The notes under the pieces: generated by a model
Seen by the model: only the letters and a program-made list of their open reading frames with translations
The model's database searches: none
What the model was told of the DNA's origin: nothing
Position numbers and translations under genes: made by a program
Shown here: positions 43,901 to 58,760 of the stretch, piece by piece
How positions within the stretch are numbered: the first letter of the stretch is position 1
Layout of the letters: every line of letters starts with the position of its first letter
Source: Lepidurus packardi
Taxonomy: Eukaryota > Arthropoda > Branchiopoda > Notostraca > Triopsidae
DNA length: 64,000 nt
Reading direction: 5' to 3'
Assembly: GCA_023053545.1 (NCBI GenBank)
Contig: JAKZAN010000046.1
Span: 492,669-556,668, forward strand

Positions 43901-46900
43901 AGCCCGTAATTAATTAATTAAGCCCCTAATTAACGAATTAAGCCCATATTTAATTAATTAAGCCCCTAATTAATTATTTAAGCCCCTAGTTAAATAATTA
44001 AGCCCCAAATTAACGAATTAAGCCCCTAATTAACGAATTCAGCCCCTAATTAATTAATTAAGTCCCTAATTAATTAATTAAGACCCTAATTAACGAATTA
44101 AGCCCCTATTTAATTAATTAAGCCCCTAATTAATTAATTAAGCCCCTAATTAACGAATTCAGCCCCTAATTCATGAAGTAAGCCCCTAATTAATTAATTA
44201 AGCCCCTAATTAATTAATTAGGCGCCTAATTAATTAATTCAGCCCCTAATTAATTAATTAAGCCCCTAATAAATTGATTAAGCCCCTTATTAACGAATTA
44301 AGCACCTAATTAATTAATTAAGCCCCTAAAAAAATAATTAAGCCCCAAATTAACGAATAAAGCCCCTAATTAATTAATTCAGCCCGTAATTAATTAATTA
44401 AGCCCCTAATTAACGAATTAAGCCCCCACTTAAATAATTAAGCACCTAATTAATTAATTAAGCCCCTGATTAATTAATTAAGCCCCCACTTAATTAATTA
44501 AGCACCTAATTAGTTAATTAAGCCCCTAATTAATTAATTAAGCCCCTGATTAATTAATTAAGCCCCTGATTAGTTAATTAAGCCCCTGATTAATTAATTA
44601 AGCTCCCAATTAACGAATTCAGCCCCTAATTAATTAAGTTTGCACCTAATTAATTAATTTAAGCCCCCACTTAATTAATTAAGCACCTAATTAATGAATT
44701 TAGCCCCTAATTAATTAATTAAGCCTCTAATTAATTAATTAAGCCCCTAATTAATTAATTAAGCCCCTAATTAATTATCGAAGCCCCCTAATTAATTAAT
44801 TAAGCCCGTAATTAATTAATTAAGACCCTAATTAACGAATTAAGCCCATAATTAATTAATTAAGCCCATAATTAATTAGTTAAGTCCCTGGTTAAATAAT
44901 TAAGCCCCAAATTAACGAATTCAGCCCCTAATTAATTAATTAAGACCCTAATTAACGAATTAAGCCCCTATTTAATTAATTAAGCCCCTAATTAATTAAT
45001 TAAGCCCCTAATTAACGAATTCAGCCCCTAATTAATTAAGTAAGCCCCTAATTAATTAACTTAAGCCCCTACTTAATTAATTAAACCCCTAACTAATGAA
45101 TTTAGCCCCTAATTAATTAATTAAGTCCCTGATTAATTAACTAAGCTCCTACGTAACGAATTAAGCCCCACTTAATTAATTAAGCCCCTAAAAAAATAAT
45201 TAAGCCCCAAATTAACGAATAAAGCCCCTAATTAATTAATTAGGCCCGTAATTAATTAATTAAGCCCCTAATTAACGAATTAAGCCCCCACTTAATTAAT
45301 TAATCACCTTATTAATTAATTAAGCCCCTAATTAATTAGTTAAGCCCCTGATTAATTAATTAAGCCCCTGATTAATTAATTAAGCCCCCACTTAATTAAT
45401 TTAAGCCCCCACTTAATTAATTAAGCACCTAATTAATGAATTTAGCCCATAATTAATTAATTAAGTCCCTAATTAATTAATTAAGACCCTAATTAACGAA
45501 TTAAGCCTCTATTTAATTAATTAAGCCCCTAATTAATTAATTAAGCACCTAATTAACGAATTCAGCCCCTAATTAACGAATTCAGCCCCTAATTAATTAA
45601 GTAAGCCCCTAATTAATTAACTTAAGCCCCCACTTAATTAATTAAGCCCCTAATTAATGAATTTAGCCCCTAATTAATTAATTAAGCCCCTAATTAATGA
45701 ATTTAGCCCCTAATTAATTAATTAAGCCCCTGATTAATTAACTAAGCTCCTAATTAACGAATTAAGCCCCTAATTAATTAATTACGCCCCTAATTAATTA
45801 ATTAAGCCCCTAGTTAATAAATTAAGCCCATAATTAACGAATTACGCCACTAATTAATTAATTAAGCACCTATTTAACGAATTAAGCCCCTAATTAATTA
45901 ATTAAGACCCTAATTAATGAATTAAGCCCCTATTTAATTAATTAAGCCCCTAATTAATTAATTAAGCCCCTAATTAACGAATTCAGCCCCTAATTAATTA
46001 AGTAAGCCCCTAATTAATTAACTTAAGCCCCCACTTAATTAATTAAACCCCTAATTAATGAATTTAGCCCCTAATTAATTAATTAAGCCCCTGATTAATT
46101 AACTAAGCTCCTAATTAACGAATTAAGCCCCTAATTAATTAATTAAGCCCCTAATTAATTAATTAAGCCCCCAATTAACGAATTAAGCCCCTAATTAATT
46201 AATTAAACCCCTAATTAATTAATTAAGCCCCTAATTAATTAATTAAGCCCCTAATTAATTAATTAAGCCCCTAATTAATTGATTAAGCCCTTATTAACGA
46301 ATTAAGCCCCTACTTAATTAATTAAGCCCCTAAAAAAATAATTAAGCCCCAAATTAATTAATTAAGCCCCTAATTAATTGATTAAGCCCCTTATTAACGA
46401 ATTAAGCCCCTACTTAATTAATTAAGCCCCTAAAAAAATAATTAAGCCCCAAATTAACGAATAAAGCCCCTAATTAATTAATTAAGCCCGTAATTAATTA
46501 ATTAAGCCCCTAATTAACGAGTTAAGCCCCCACTTAATTAATTAAGCACCTAATTAATTAATTAAGCCCCTAGTTAATTAATTAAGCCCCTGATTAATTA
46601 ATTAAGCCCCTCATTAATTAATTAAGCCCCTAATTAATTAATTTAGCCCCTGATTAATTAATTAAGCCCCTGATTAATTAATTAAGCCCCCACTTAATTA
46701 ATTTAAGCCCTCACTTAATTAATTAAGCACCTAATTAATGAATTAAGCCCCTAATTAATTAATTAAGCCTATATTTAATTAATTAAGCCCCTAATTAACG
46801 AATTAAGCCCCTAATTAATTAATTAAGCAACTATTAAATGAATTAAGCCCCTAATTAATTAATTAAGCCCCTAATTAATTAATTAAGCCCCTGATTAATT

Positions 46901-47459
46901 AATTAAGCCCCTGATTAATTAATTAAGCCCCAACTTAATTAATTAAGCACCTAATTAATTAATTAAGCCCCTAATTAATTAATTAAGCCCCTGATTAATT
47001 AATTAAGCCCCTGATTAGTTAATTAAGCCCCTGATTAATTAATTAAGCTCCCAATTAACGAATTCAGCCCCTAATTAATTAAGTTTGCACCTAATCAATT
47101 AATTTAAGCCCCCACTTAATTAATTAAGCACCTAATTAATGAATTTAGCCCCTAATTAATTAATTAAGCCCCTGATTAATTAATTAAGCTCCCAATTAAC
47201 GAATTCAGCCCCTAATTAATTAAGTTTGCACCTAATTAATTAATTTAAGCCCCCACTTAATTAATTAAGCACCTAATTAATGAATTTAGCCCCTAATTCA
47301 TTAATTAAGCCCCTAATTAATTAATTAAGCCCCTAATTAATTAATTAAGCCCCCAATTAACGAATTAAGCCCCTAATTAATTAATTAAACCCCTAATTAA
47401 TTAATTAAGCCCCTAATTAATTAATTAAGCCCCTAATTAATTAATTAAGCCCCTAATTA

Positions 47460-50400
47460 ATTGATTAAGCCCCTTATTAACGAATTAAGCCCCTACTTAA
47501 TTAATTAAGCCCCTAAAAAAATAATTAAGCCCCAAATTAATTAATTAAGCCTATAATTAATTGATTAAGCCCCTTATTAACGAATTAAGCCCCTACTTAA
47601 TTAATTAAGCCCCTAAAAAAATAATTAAGCCCCAAATTAACGAATAAAGCCCCTAATTAATTAATTAAGCCCGTAATTAATTAATTAAGCCCCTAATTAA
47701 CGAGTTAAGCCCCGACTTAATTAATTAAGCACCTAATTAATTAATTAAGCCCCTAGTTAATTAATTAAGCCCCTGATTAATTAATTAAGCCCCTCATTAA
47801 TTAATTAAGCCCCTAATTAATTAATTTAGCCCCTGATTAATTAATTAAGCCCCTGATTAATTAATTAAGCCCCCACTTAATTAATTTAAGCCCTCACTTA
47901 ATTAATTAAGCACCTAATTAATGAATTAAGCCCCTAATTAATTAATTAAGCCTATATTTAATTAATTAAGCCCCTAATTAACGAATTAAGCCCCTAATTA
48001 ATTAATTAAGCAACTATTAAATGAATTAAGCCCCTAATTAATTAATTAAGCCCCTAATTAATTAATTAAGCCCCTGATTAATTAAATAAGCCCCTGATTA
48101 ATTAATTAAGCCCCCACTTAATTAATTAAGCACCTAATTAATTAATTAAGCCCCTAATTAATTATTTAAGCCCCTGATTAATTAATTAAGCCCCTGATTA
48201 GTTAATTAAGCCCCTGATTAATTAATTAAGCTCCCAATTAACGAATTCAGCCCCTAATTAATTAAGTTTGCACCTAATCAATTAATTTAAGCCCCCACTT
48301 AATTAATTAAGCACCTAATTAATGAATTTAGCCCCTAATTAATTAATTAAGCCCCTGATTAATTAATTAAGCTCCCAATTAACGAATTCAGCCCCTAATT
48401 AATTAAGTTTGCACCTAATTAATTAAGCCCCTGATTAATTAATTAAGCCCCTGATTAATTAATTAAGCCCCCACTTAATTAATTAAGCACCTAATTAATT
48501 AATTAAGCCCCTAATTAATTAATTAAGCCCCTGATTAATTAATTAGGCCCCTGATTAGTTAATTAAGCCCCTGATTAATTAATTAAGCTCCCAATTAACG
48601 AATTCAGCCCCTAATTAATTAAGTTTGCACCTAATTAATTAATTTAAGCCCCCACTTAATTAATTAAGCACCTAATTAATGAATTTAGCCCCTAATTAAT
48701 TAATTAAGCCCCTGATTAATTAATTAAGCTCCCAATTAACGAATTCAGCCCCTAATTAATTAAGTTTGCACCTAATTAATTAATTTAAGCCCCCACTTAA
48801 TTAATTAAGCACCTAATTAATGAATTTAGCCCCTAATTAATTAATTAAGCCCCTAATTAATTAATTAAGCCCCTAATTAATTAATTAAGCCCCTAATTAA
48901 TTAATTAAGCCCCTAATTAATTATCGAAGCCCCCTAATTAATTAATTAAGCCCGTAATTAATTAATTAAGACCCTAATTAACGAATTAAGCCCATAATTA
49001 ATTAATTAAGCCCCTAATTAATTAGTTAAGTCCCTGGTTAAATAATTAAGCCCCAAATTAACGAATTAAGCCCTAACTAAGCTCCTAATTAAGCTCCGAA
49101 CTAAGCTCCTAATTAACGAATTAAGCCCCTAATTAATTAATTACGCCCCTAATTAATTAATTAAGCCCCTAGTTAATAAATTAAGCCCATAATTAACGAA
49201 TTAGGCCACTAATTAATTAATTAAGCACCTATTTAACGAATTAAGCCCCTAATTAATTAATTAAGACCCTAATTAATGAATTAAGCCCCTATTTAATTAA
49301 TTAAGCCCCTAGTTAATTAATTAAGCCCCTAATTAACGAATTCAGCCCCTAATTAATTAAGTAAGCCCCTAATTAATTAACTTAAGCCCCCACTTAATTA
49401 ATTAAACCCCTAATTAATGAATTTAGCCCCTAATTAATTAATTAAGTCCCTGATTAATTAACTAAGCTCCTAATTAACGAATTAAGCCCCTAATTAATTA
49501 ATTAAGCCCCTAATTAATTAATTAAGCCCCTAATTAATTAATTAAGCCCCTAATTAATTAATTAAGCCCCTAATTAATTGATTAAGCCCCTTATTAACGA
49601 ATAAAGCCCCTAATTAATTAATTAAGCCCCTAAAAAAATAAATAAGCCCCAAATTAACGAATAAAGCCCCTAATAAATTAATTAAGCCCGTAATTAATTA
49701 ATTAAGCCCCTAATTAACGAATTAAGCCCCCACTGAATTAATTAAGCCCCTAAAAAAATAATTAAGCCCCAAATTAACGAATAAAGCCCCTAATTAATTA
49801 ATTAGGCCCGTAATTAATTAATTAAGCCCCTAATTAACGAATTAAGCCCCCACTTAATTAATTAATCACCTTATTAATTAATTAAGCCCCTAATTAATTA
49901 GTTAAGCCCCTGATTAATTAATTAAGCCCCTGATTAATTAATTAAGCCCCCACTTAATTAATTTAAGCCCCCACTTTATTAAAAAAGCACCTAATTAATG
50001 AATTTAGCCCATAATTAATTAATTAAGTCCCTAATTAATTAATTAAGCCCCTAATTAATTAATTAAGCACCTAATTAATTAATTAAGCACCTAATTAACG
50101 AATTCAGCCCCTAATTAACGAATTCAGCCCCTAATTAATTAAGTAAGCCCCTAATTAATTAACTTAAGCCCCCACTTAATTAATTAAGCCCCTAATTAAT
50201 GAATTTAGCCCCTAATTAATTAATTAAGCCCCTGATTAATTAACTAAGCTCCTAATTAACGAATTAAGCCCCTAATTAATTAATTACGCCCCTAATTAAT
50301 TAATTAAGCCCCTAGTTAATAAATTAAGCCCATAATTAACGAATTAGGCCACTAATAAATTAATTAAGCATCTATTTAACGAATTAAGCCCCTAATTAAT

Positions 50401-53400
50401 TAATTAAGCCCCTAATTAATTAATTAAGCACCTATTTAATGAATTAAGCCCCTAATTAATTAATTAAGCCTATATTTAATTAATTAAGCCCCTAATTAAC
50501 GAATTAAGCCCCTAATTAATTAATTAAGCAACTATTAAATGAATTAAGCCCCTAATTAATTAATTAAGCCCCTAATTAATGAATTAAGCCCCTAATTAAT
50601 GAATTAAGCCCCTAATTAATTAATTAAGCCCTTAATTAACGAAATAAGCCCCTAATTAACGAATTAAGCCCCCACTTAATTAATTAAGCACCTAATTAAT
50701 TAATTAAGCCCCTGATTAATTAATTAAGCCCCTGATTAATTAATTAAGCCCCTAATTAATTAATTAAGCCCCTGATTAATTAATTAAGCCCCTGATTAAT
50801 TAATTAAGCCCCCACTTAATTAATTTAAGCCCTCACTTAATTAATTAAGCACCTAATTAATGAATTAAGCCCCTAATTAATTAATTAAGCCTATATTTAA
50901 TTAATTAAGCCCCTAATTAACGAATTAAGCCCCTAATTAATTAATTAAGCAACTATTAAATGAATTAAGCCCCTAATTAATTAATTAAGCCCCTAATTAA
51001 TTAATTAAGCCCCTGATTAATTAATTAAGCCCCTGATTAATTAATTAAGCCCCCACTTAATTAATTAAGCACCTAATTAATTAATTAAGCCCCTAATTAA
51101 TTAATTAAGCCCCTGATTAATTAATTAAGCCCCTGATTAGTTAATTAAGCCCCTGATTAATTAATTAAGCTCCTAATTAACGAATTCAGCCCCTAATTAA
51201 TTAAGTTTGCACCTAATTAATTAATTTAAGCCCCCACTTAATTAATTAAGCACCTAATTAATGAATTTAGCCCCTAATTAATTAATTAAGCCCCTGATTA
51301 ATTAATTAAGCCCCTGATTAATTAATTAAGCCCCCACTTAATTAATTAAGCACCTAATTAATTAATTAAGCCCCTAATTAATTAATTAAGCCCCTGATTA
51401 ATTAATTAAGCCCCTGATTAGTTAATTAAGCCCCTGATTAATTAATTAAGCTCCCAATTAACGAATTCAGCCCCTAATTAATTAAGTTTGCACCTAATTA
51501 ATTAATTTAAGCCCCCACTAAATTAATTAAGCACCTAATTAATGAATTTAGCCCCTAATTAATTAATTAAGCCCCTAATTAATTAATTAAGCCCCTAATT
51601 AATTAATTAAGCCCCTAATTATTTATCGAAAACCCCTAATTAATTAATTAAGCCCGTAATTAATTAATTAAGCACCTAATTAACGAATTAAGCCCATAAT
51701 TAATTAATGAAGCACCTAATTAATTAGTTAAGTCCCTGGTTAAATAATTAAGCCCCAAATTAACGAATTAAGCCCCTAATTAACGAATTCAGCCCCTATT
51801 TAATTAATTAAGACCCTAATTAACGAATTAAGCCCCTATTTAATTAATTAAGCCCCTAATTAATTAATTAAGCCCCTAATTAACGAATTCAGCCCTAATT
51901 AATTAAGTAAGCCTCTAATTAATTAACTTAAGCCCCTACTTAATTAATTAAACCCCTAATTAATGAATTTAGCCCCTAATTAATTAATTAAGTCCCTGAT
52001 TAATTAACTAAGCTCCTAATTAACGAATTAAGCCCCTAATTAATTAATTAAGCCCCTAATTAATTAATTAAGCCCCTAATTAATTAATTAAGCCCCTAAT
52101 TAATTGATTAAGCCCCTTATTAACGAATTAAGCCCCTACTTAATTAATTAAGCCCCTAAAAAAATAATTAAGCCCCAAATTAATTAATTAAGCCTATAAT
52201 TAATTGATTAAGCCCCTTATTAACGAATTAAGCCCCTACTTAATTAATTAAGCCCCTAAAAAAATAATTAAGCCCCAAATTAACGAATAAAGCCCCTAAT
52301 TAATTAATTAAGCCCGTAATTAATTAATTAAGCCCCTAATTAACGAGTTAAGCCCCGACTTAATTAATTAAGCACCTAATTAATTAATTAAGCCCCTAGT
52401 TAATTAATTAAGCCCCTGATTAATTAATTAAGCCCCTCATTAATTAATTAAGCCCCTAATTAATTAATTTAGCCCCTGATTAATTAATTAAGCCCCTGAT
52501 TAATTAATTAAGCCCCCACTTAATTAATTTAAGCCCTCACTTAATTAATTAAGCACCTAATTAATGAATTAAGCCCCTAATTAATTAATTAAGCCTATAT
52601 TTAATTAATTAAGCCCCTAATTAACGAATTAAGCCCCTAATTAATTAATTAAGCAACTATTAAATGAATTAAGCCCCTAATTAATTAATTAAGCCCCTAA
52701 TTAATTAATTAAGCCCCTGATTAATTAAATAAGCCCCTGATTAATTAATTAAGCCCCCACTTAATTAATTAAGCACCTAATTAATTAATTAAGCCCCTAA
52801 TTAATTATTTAAGCCCCTTGAATTTAGCCCCTAATTAATTAATTAAGTCCCTGATTAATTAACTAAGCTCCTAATTAACGAATTAAGCCCCTAATTAATT
52901 AATTAAGCCCCTAATTAATTAATTAAGCCCCTAATTAATTAATTAAGCCCCTAATTAATTAATTAAGCCCCTAATTAATTGATTAAGCCCCTTATTAACG
53001 AATAAAGCCCCTAATTAATTAATTAAGCCCCTAAAAAAATAAATAAGCCCCAAATTAACGAATAAAGCCCCTAATAAATTAATTAAGCCCGTAATTAATT
53101 AATTAAGCCCCTAATTAACGAATTAAGCCCCCACTGAATTAATTAAGCCCCTAAAAAAATAATTAAGCCCCAAATTAACGAATAAAGCCCCTAATTAATT
53201 AATTAGGCCCGTAATTAATTAATTAAGCCCCTAATTAACGAATTAAGCCCCCACTTAATTAATTAATCACCTTATTAATTAATTAAGCCCCTAATTAATT
53301 AGTTAAGCCCCTGATTAATTAATTAAGCCCCTGATTAATTAATTAAGCCCCCACTTAATTAATTTAAGCCCCCACTTTATTAAAAAAGCACCTAATTAAT

Positions 53401-56400
53401 GAATTTAGCCCATAATTAATTAATTAAGTCCCTAATTAATTAATTAAGCCCCTAATTAATTAATTAAGCACCTAATTAATTAATTAAGCACCTAATTAAC
53501 GAATTCAGCCCCTAATTAACGAATTCAGCCCCTAATTAATTAAGTAAGCCCCTAATTAATTAACTTAAGCCCCCACTTAATTAATTAAGCCCCTAATTAT
53601 TGAATTTAGCCCCTAATTAATTAATTAAGCCCCTGATTAATTAACTAAGCTCCTAATTAACGAATTAAGCCCCTAATTAATTAATTACGCCCCTAATTAA
53701 TTAATTAAGCCCCTAGTTAATAAATTAAGCCCATAATTAACGAATTAGGCCACTAATAAATTAATTAAGCCCCTAATTAATTAATTAAGCACCTATTTAA
53801 TGAATTAAGCCCCTAATTAATTAATTAAGCCTATATTTAATTAATTAAGCCCCTAATTAACGAATTAAGCCCCTAATTAATTAATTAAGCAACTATTAAA
53901 TGAATTAAGCCCCTAATTAATTAATTAAGCCCCTAATTAATGAATTAAGCCCCTAATTAACGAATTAAGCCCCCACTTAATTAATTAAGCACCTAATTAA
54001 TTAATTAAGCCCCTGATTAATTAATTAAGCCCCTGATTAATTAATTAAGCCCCTAATTAATTAATTAAGCCCCTGATTAATTAATTAAGCCCCTGATTAA
54101 TTAATTAAGCCCCCACTTAATTAATTTAAGCCCTCACTTAATTAATTAAGCACCTAATTAATGAATTAAGCCCCTAATTAATTAATTAAGCCTATATTTA
54201 ATTAATTAAGCCCCTAATTAACGAATTAAGCCCCTAATTAATTAATTAAGCAACTATTAAATGAATTAAGCCCCTAATTAATTAATTAAGCCCCTAATTA
54301 ATTAATTAAGCCCCTGATTAATTAATTAAGCCCCTGATTAATTAATTAAGCCCCCACTTAATTAATTAAGCACCTAATTAATTAATTAAGCCCCTAATTA
54401 ATTAATTAAGCCCCTGATTAATTAATTAAGCCCCTGATTAGTTAATTAAGCCCCTGATTAATTAATTAAGCTCCTAATTAACGAATTCAGCCCCTAATTA
54501 ATTAAGTTTGCACCTAATTAATTAATTTAAGCCCCCACTTAATTAATTAAGCACCTAATTAATGAATTTAGCCCCTAATTAATTAATTAAGCCCCTGATT
54601 AATTAATTAAGCCCCTGATTAATTAATTAAGCCCCCACTTAATTAATTAAGCACCTAATTAATTAATTAAGCCCCTAATTAATTAATTAAGCCCCTGATT
54701 AATTAATTAAGCCCCTGATTAGTTAATTAAGCCCCTGATTAATTAATTAAGCTCCCAATTAACGAATTCAGCCCCTAATTAATTAAGTTTGCACCTAATT
54801 AATTAATTTAAGCCCCCACTAAATTAATTAAGCACCTAATTAATGAATTTAGCCCCTAATTAATTAATTAAGCCCCTAATTAATTAATTAAGCCCCTAAT
54901 TAATTAATTAAGCCCCTAATTATTTATCGAAAACCCCTAATTAATTAATTAAGCCCGTAATTAATTAATTAAGCACCTAATTAACGAATTAAGCCCATAA
55001 TTAATTAATGAAGCACCTAATTAATTAATTAAGCCCCTAATTAATGAATTTAGCCCCTAATTAATTAATTAAGCCCCTGATTAATTAACTAAGCTCCTAA
55101 TTAACGAATTAAGCCCCTAATTAATTAATTACGCCCCTAATTAATTAATTAAGCCCCTAGTTAATAAATTAAGCCCATAATTAACGAATTAGGCCACTAA
55201 TAAATTAATTAAGCATCTATTTAACGAATTAAGCCCCTAATTAATTAATTAAGCCCCTAATTAATTAATTAAGCACCTATTTAATGAATTAAGCCCCTAA
55301 TTAATTAATTAAGCCTATATTTAATTAATTAAGCCCCTAATTAACGAATTAAGCCCCTATTTAATTAATTAAGCCCCTAATTAATTAATTAAGCCCCTAA
55401 TTAACGAATTCAGCCCTAATTAATTAAGTAAGCCTCTAATTAATTAACTTAAGCCCCTACTTAATTAATTAAACCCCTAATTAATGAATTTAGCCCCTAA
55501 TTAATTAATTAAGTCCCTGATTAATTAACTAAGCTCCTAATTAACGAATTAAGCCCCTAATTAATTAATTAAGCCCCTAATTAATTAATTAAGCCCCTAA
55601 TTAATTAATTAAGCCCCTAATTAATTGATTAAGCCCCTTATTAACGAATTAAGCCCCTACTTAATTAATTAAGCCCCTAAAAAAATAATTAAGCCCCAAA
55701 TTAATTAATTAAGCCTATAATTAATTGAGTAAGCCCCTTATTAACGAATTAAGCCCTTACTTAATTAATTAAGCCCCTAAAAAAATAATTAAGCCCCAAA
55801 TTAACGAATAAAGCCCCTAATTAATTAATTAAGCCCGTAATTAATTAATTAAGCCCCTAATTAACGAGTTAAGCCCCGACTTAATTAATTAAGCACCTAA
55901 TTAATTAATTAAGCCCCTAGTTAATTAATTAAGCCCCTGATTAATTAATTAAGCCCCTCATTAATTAATTAAGCCCCTAATTAATTAATTTAGCCCCTGA
56001 TTAATTAATTAAGCCCCTGATTAATTAATTAAGCCCCCACTTAATTAATTTAAGCCCTCACTTAATTAATTAAGCACCTAATTAATGAATTAAGCCCCTA
56101 ATTAATTAATTAAGCCTATATTTAATTAATTAAGCCCCTAATTAACGAATTAAGCCCCTAATTAATTAATTAAGCAACTATTAAATGAATTAAGCCCCTA
56201 ATTAATTAATTAAGCCCCTAATTAATTAATTAAGCCCCTGATTAATTAAATAAGCCCCTGATTAATTAAATAAGCCCCTGATTAATTAATTAAGCCCCCA
56301 CTTAATTAATTAAGCACCTAATTAATTAATTAAGCCCCTAATTAATTATTTAAGCCCCTGATTAATTAATTAAGCCCCTGATTAGTTAATTAAGCCCCTG

Positions 56401-58760
56401 ATTAATTAATTAAGCTCCCAATTAACGAATTCAGCCCCTAATTAATTAAGTTTGCACCTAATCAATTAATTTAAGCCCCCACTTAATTAATTAAGCACCT
56501 AATTAATGAATTTAGCCCCTAATTAATTAATTAAGCCCCTGATTAATTAATTAAGCTCCCAATTAACGAATTCAGCCCCTAATTAATTAAGTTTGCACCT
56601 AATTAATTAAGCCCCTGATTAATTAATTAAGCCCCTGATTAATTAATTAAGCCCCCACTTAATTAATTAAGCACCTAATTAATTAATTAAGCCCCTAATT
56701 AATTAATTAAGCCCCTGATTAATTAATTAAGCCCCTGATTAGTTAATTAAGCCCCTGATTAATTAATTAAGCTCCCAATTAACGAATTCAGCCCCTAATT
56801 AATTAAGTTTGCACCTAATTAATTAATTTAAGCCCCCACTTAATTAATTAAGCACCTAATTAATGAATTTAGCCCCTAATTAATTAATTAAGCCCCTGAT
56901 TAATTAATTAAGCTCCCAATTAACGAATTCAGCCCCTAATTAATTAAGTTTGCACCTAATTAATTAATTTAAGCCCCCACTTAATTAATTAAGCACCTAA
57001 TTAATGAATTTAGCCCCTAATTAATTAATTAAGCCCCTAATTAATTAATTAAGCCCCTAATTAATTAATTAAGCCCCTAATTAATTAATTAAGCCCCTAA
57101 TTAATTATCGAAGCCCCCTAATTAATTAATTAAGCCCGTAATTAATTAATTAAGACCCTAATTAACGAATTAAGCCCATAATTAATTAATTAAGCCCCTA
57201 ATTAATTAGTTAAGTCCCTGGTTAAATAATTAAGCCCCAAATTAACGAATTAAGCCCTAACTAAGCTCCTAATTAAGCTCCGAACTAAGCTCCTAATTAA
57301 CGAATTAAGCCCCTAATTAATTAATTACGCCCCTAATTAATTAATTAAGCCCCTAGTTAATAAATTAAGCCCATAATTAACGAATTAGGCCACTAATTAA
57401 TTAATTAAGCACCTATTTAACGAATTAAGCCCCTAATTAATTAATTAAGACCCTAATTAATGAATTAAGCCCCTATTTAATTAATTAAGCCCCTAGTTAA
57501 TTAATTAAGCCCCTAATTAACGAATTCAGCCCCTAATTAATTAAGTAAGCCCCTAATTAATTAACTTAAGCCCCCACTTAATTAATTAAACCCCTAATTA
57601 ATGAATTTAGCCCCTAATTAATTAATTAAGTCCCTGATTAATTAACTAAGCTCCTAATTAACGAATTAAGCCCCTAATTAATTAATTAAGCCCCTAATTA
57701 ATTAATTAAGCCCCTAATTAATTAATTAAGCCCCTAATTAATTAATTAAGCCCCTAATTAATTGATTAAGCCCCTTATTAACGAATAAAGCCCCTAATTA
57801 ATTAATTAAGCCCCTAAAAAAATAAATAAGCCCCAAATTAACGAATAAAGCCCCTAATAAATTAATTAAGCCCGTAATTAATTAATTAAGCCCCTAATTA
57901 ACGAATTAAGCCCCCACTGAATTAATTAAGCCCCTAAAAAAATAATTAAGCCCCAAATTAACGAATAAAGCCCCTAATTAATTAATTAGGCCCGTAATTA
58001 ATTAATTAAGCCCCTAATTAACGAATTAAGCCCCCACTTAATTAATTAATCACCTTATTAATTAATTAAGCCCCTAATTAATTAGTTAAGCCCCTGATTA
58101 ATTAATTAAGCCCCTGATTAATTAATTAAGCCCCCACTTAATTAATTTAAGCCCCCACTTTATTAAAAAAGCACCTAATTAATGAATTTAGCCCATAATT
58201 AATTAATTAAGTCCCTAATTAATTAATTAAGCCCCTAATTAATTAATTAAGCACCTAATTAATTAATTAAGCACCTAATTAACGAATTCAGCCCCTAATT
58301 AACGAATTCAGCCCCTAATTAATTAAGTAAGCCCCTAATTAATTAACTTAAGCCCCCACTTAATTAATTAAGCCCCTAATTAATGAATTTAGCCCCTAAT
58401 TAATTAATTAAGCCCCTGATTAATTAACTAAGCTCCTAATTAACGAATTAAGCCCCTAATTAATTAATTACGCCCCTAATTAATTAATTAAGCCCCTAGT
58501 TAATAAATTAAGCCCATAATTAACGAATTAGGCCACTAATAAATTAATTAAGCATCTATTTAACGAATTAAGCCCCTAATTAATTAATTAAGCCCCTAAT
58601 TAATTAATTAAGCACCTATTTAATGAATTAAGCCCCTAATTAATTAATTAAGCCTATATTTAATTAATTAAGCCCCTAATTAACGAATTAAGCCCCTAAT
58701 TAATTAATTAAGCAACTATTAAATGAATTAAGCCCCTAATTAATTAATTAAGCCCCTAAT
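47460..58760 (+). repeat. About 8.18-kb-offset segmental duplication in satellite C
   Basis: The block about 47460-50540 recurs at about 55625-58730. The marker tttgcacctaatca is at 48267 and 56451. The odd out-of-register ccctaactaagctcc is at 49071 and 57255, and gaattagg near 50341 and 58525, all at an offset of 8184. Upstream the offset is 8164, because one extra 20-bp monomer (cccctgattaattaaataag) was gained in the second copy near 56250. Confidence 0.85.
52801..52830 (+). other. Recombination junction in satellite C
   Basis: At about 52815-52820 the array reads ccccttgaatttagcccc, breaking the 20-bp rhythm. The left side matches the block near 48160 (attatttaagcccc) and the right side matches the block near 49420 (tgaatttagcccc followed by a gtccctgatt unit). 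This is a fusion that skips about 1.25 kb relative to that template. Confidence 0.7.
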
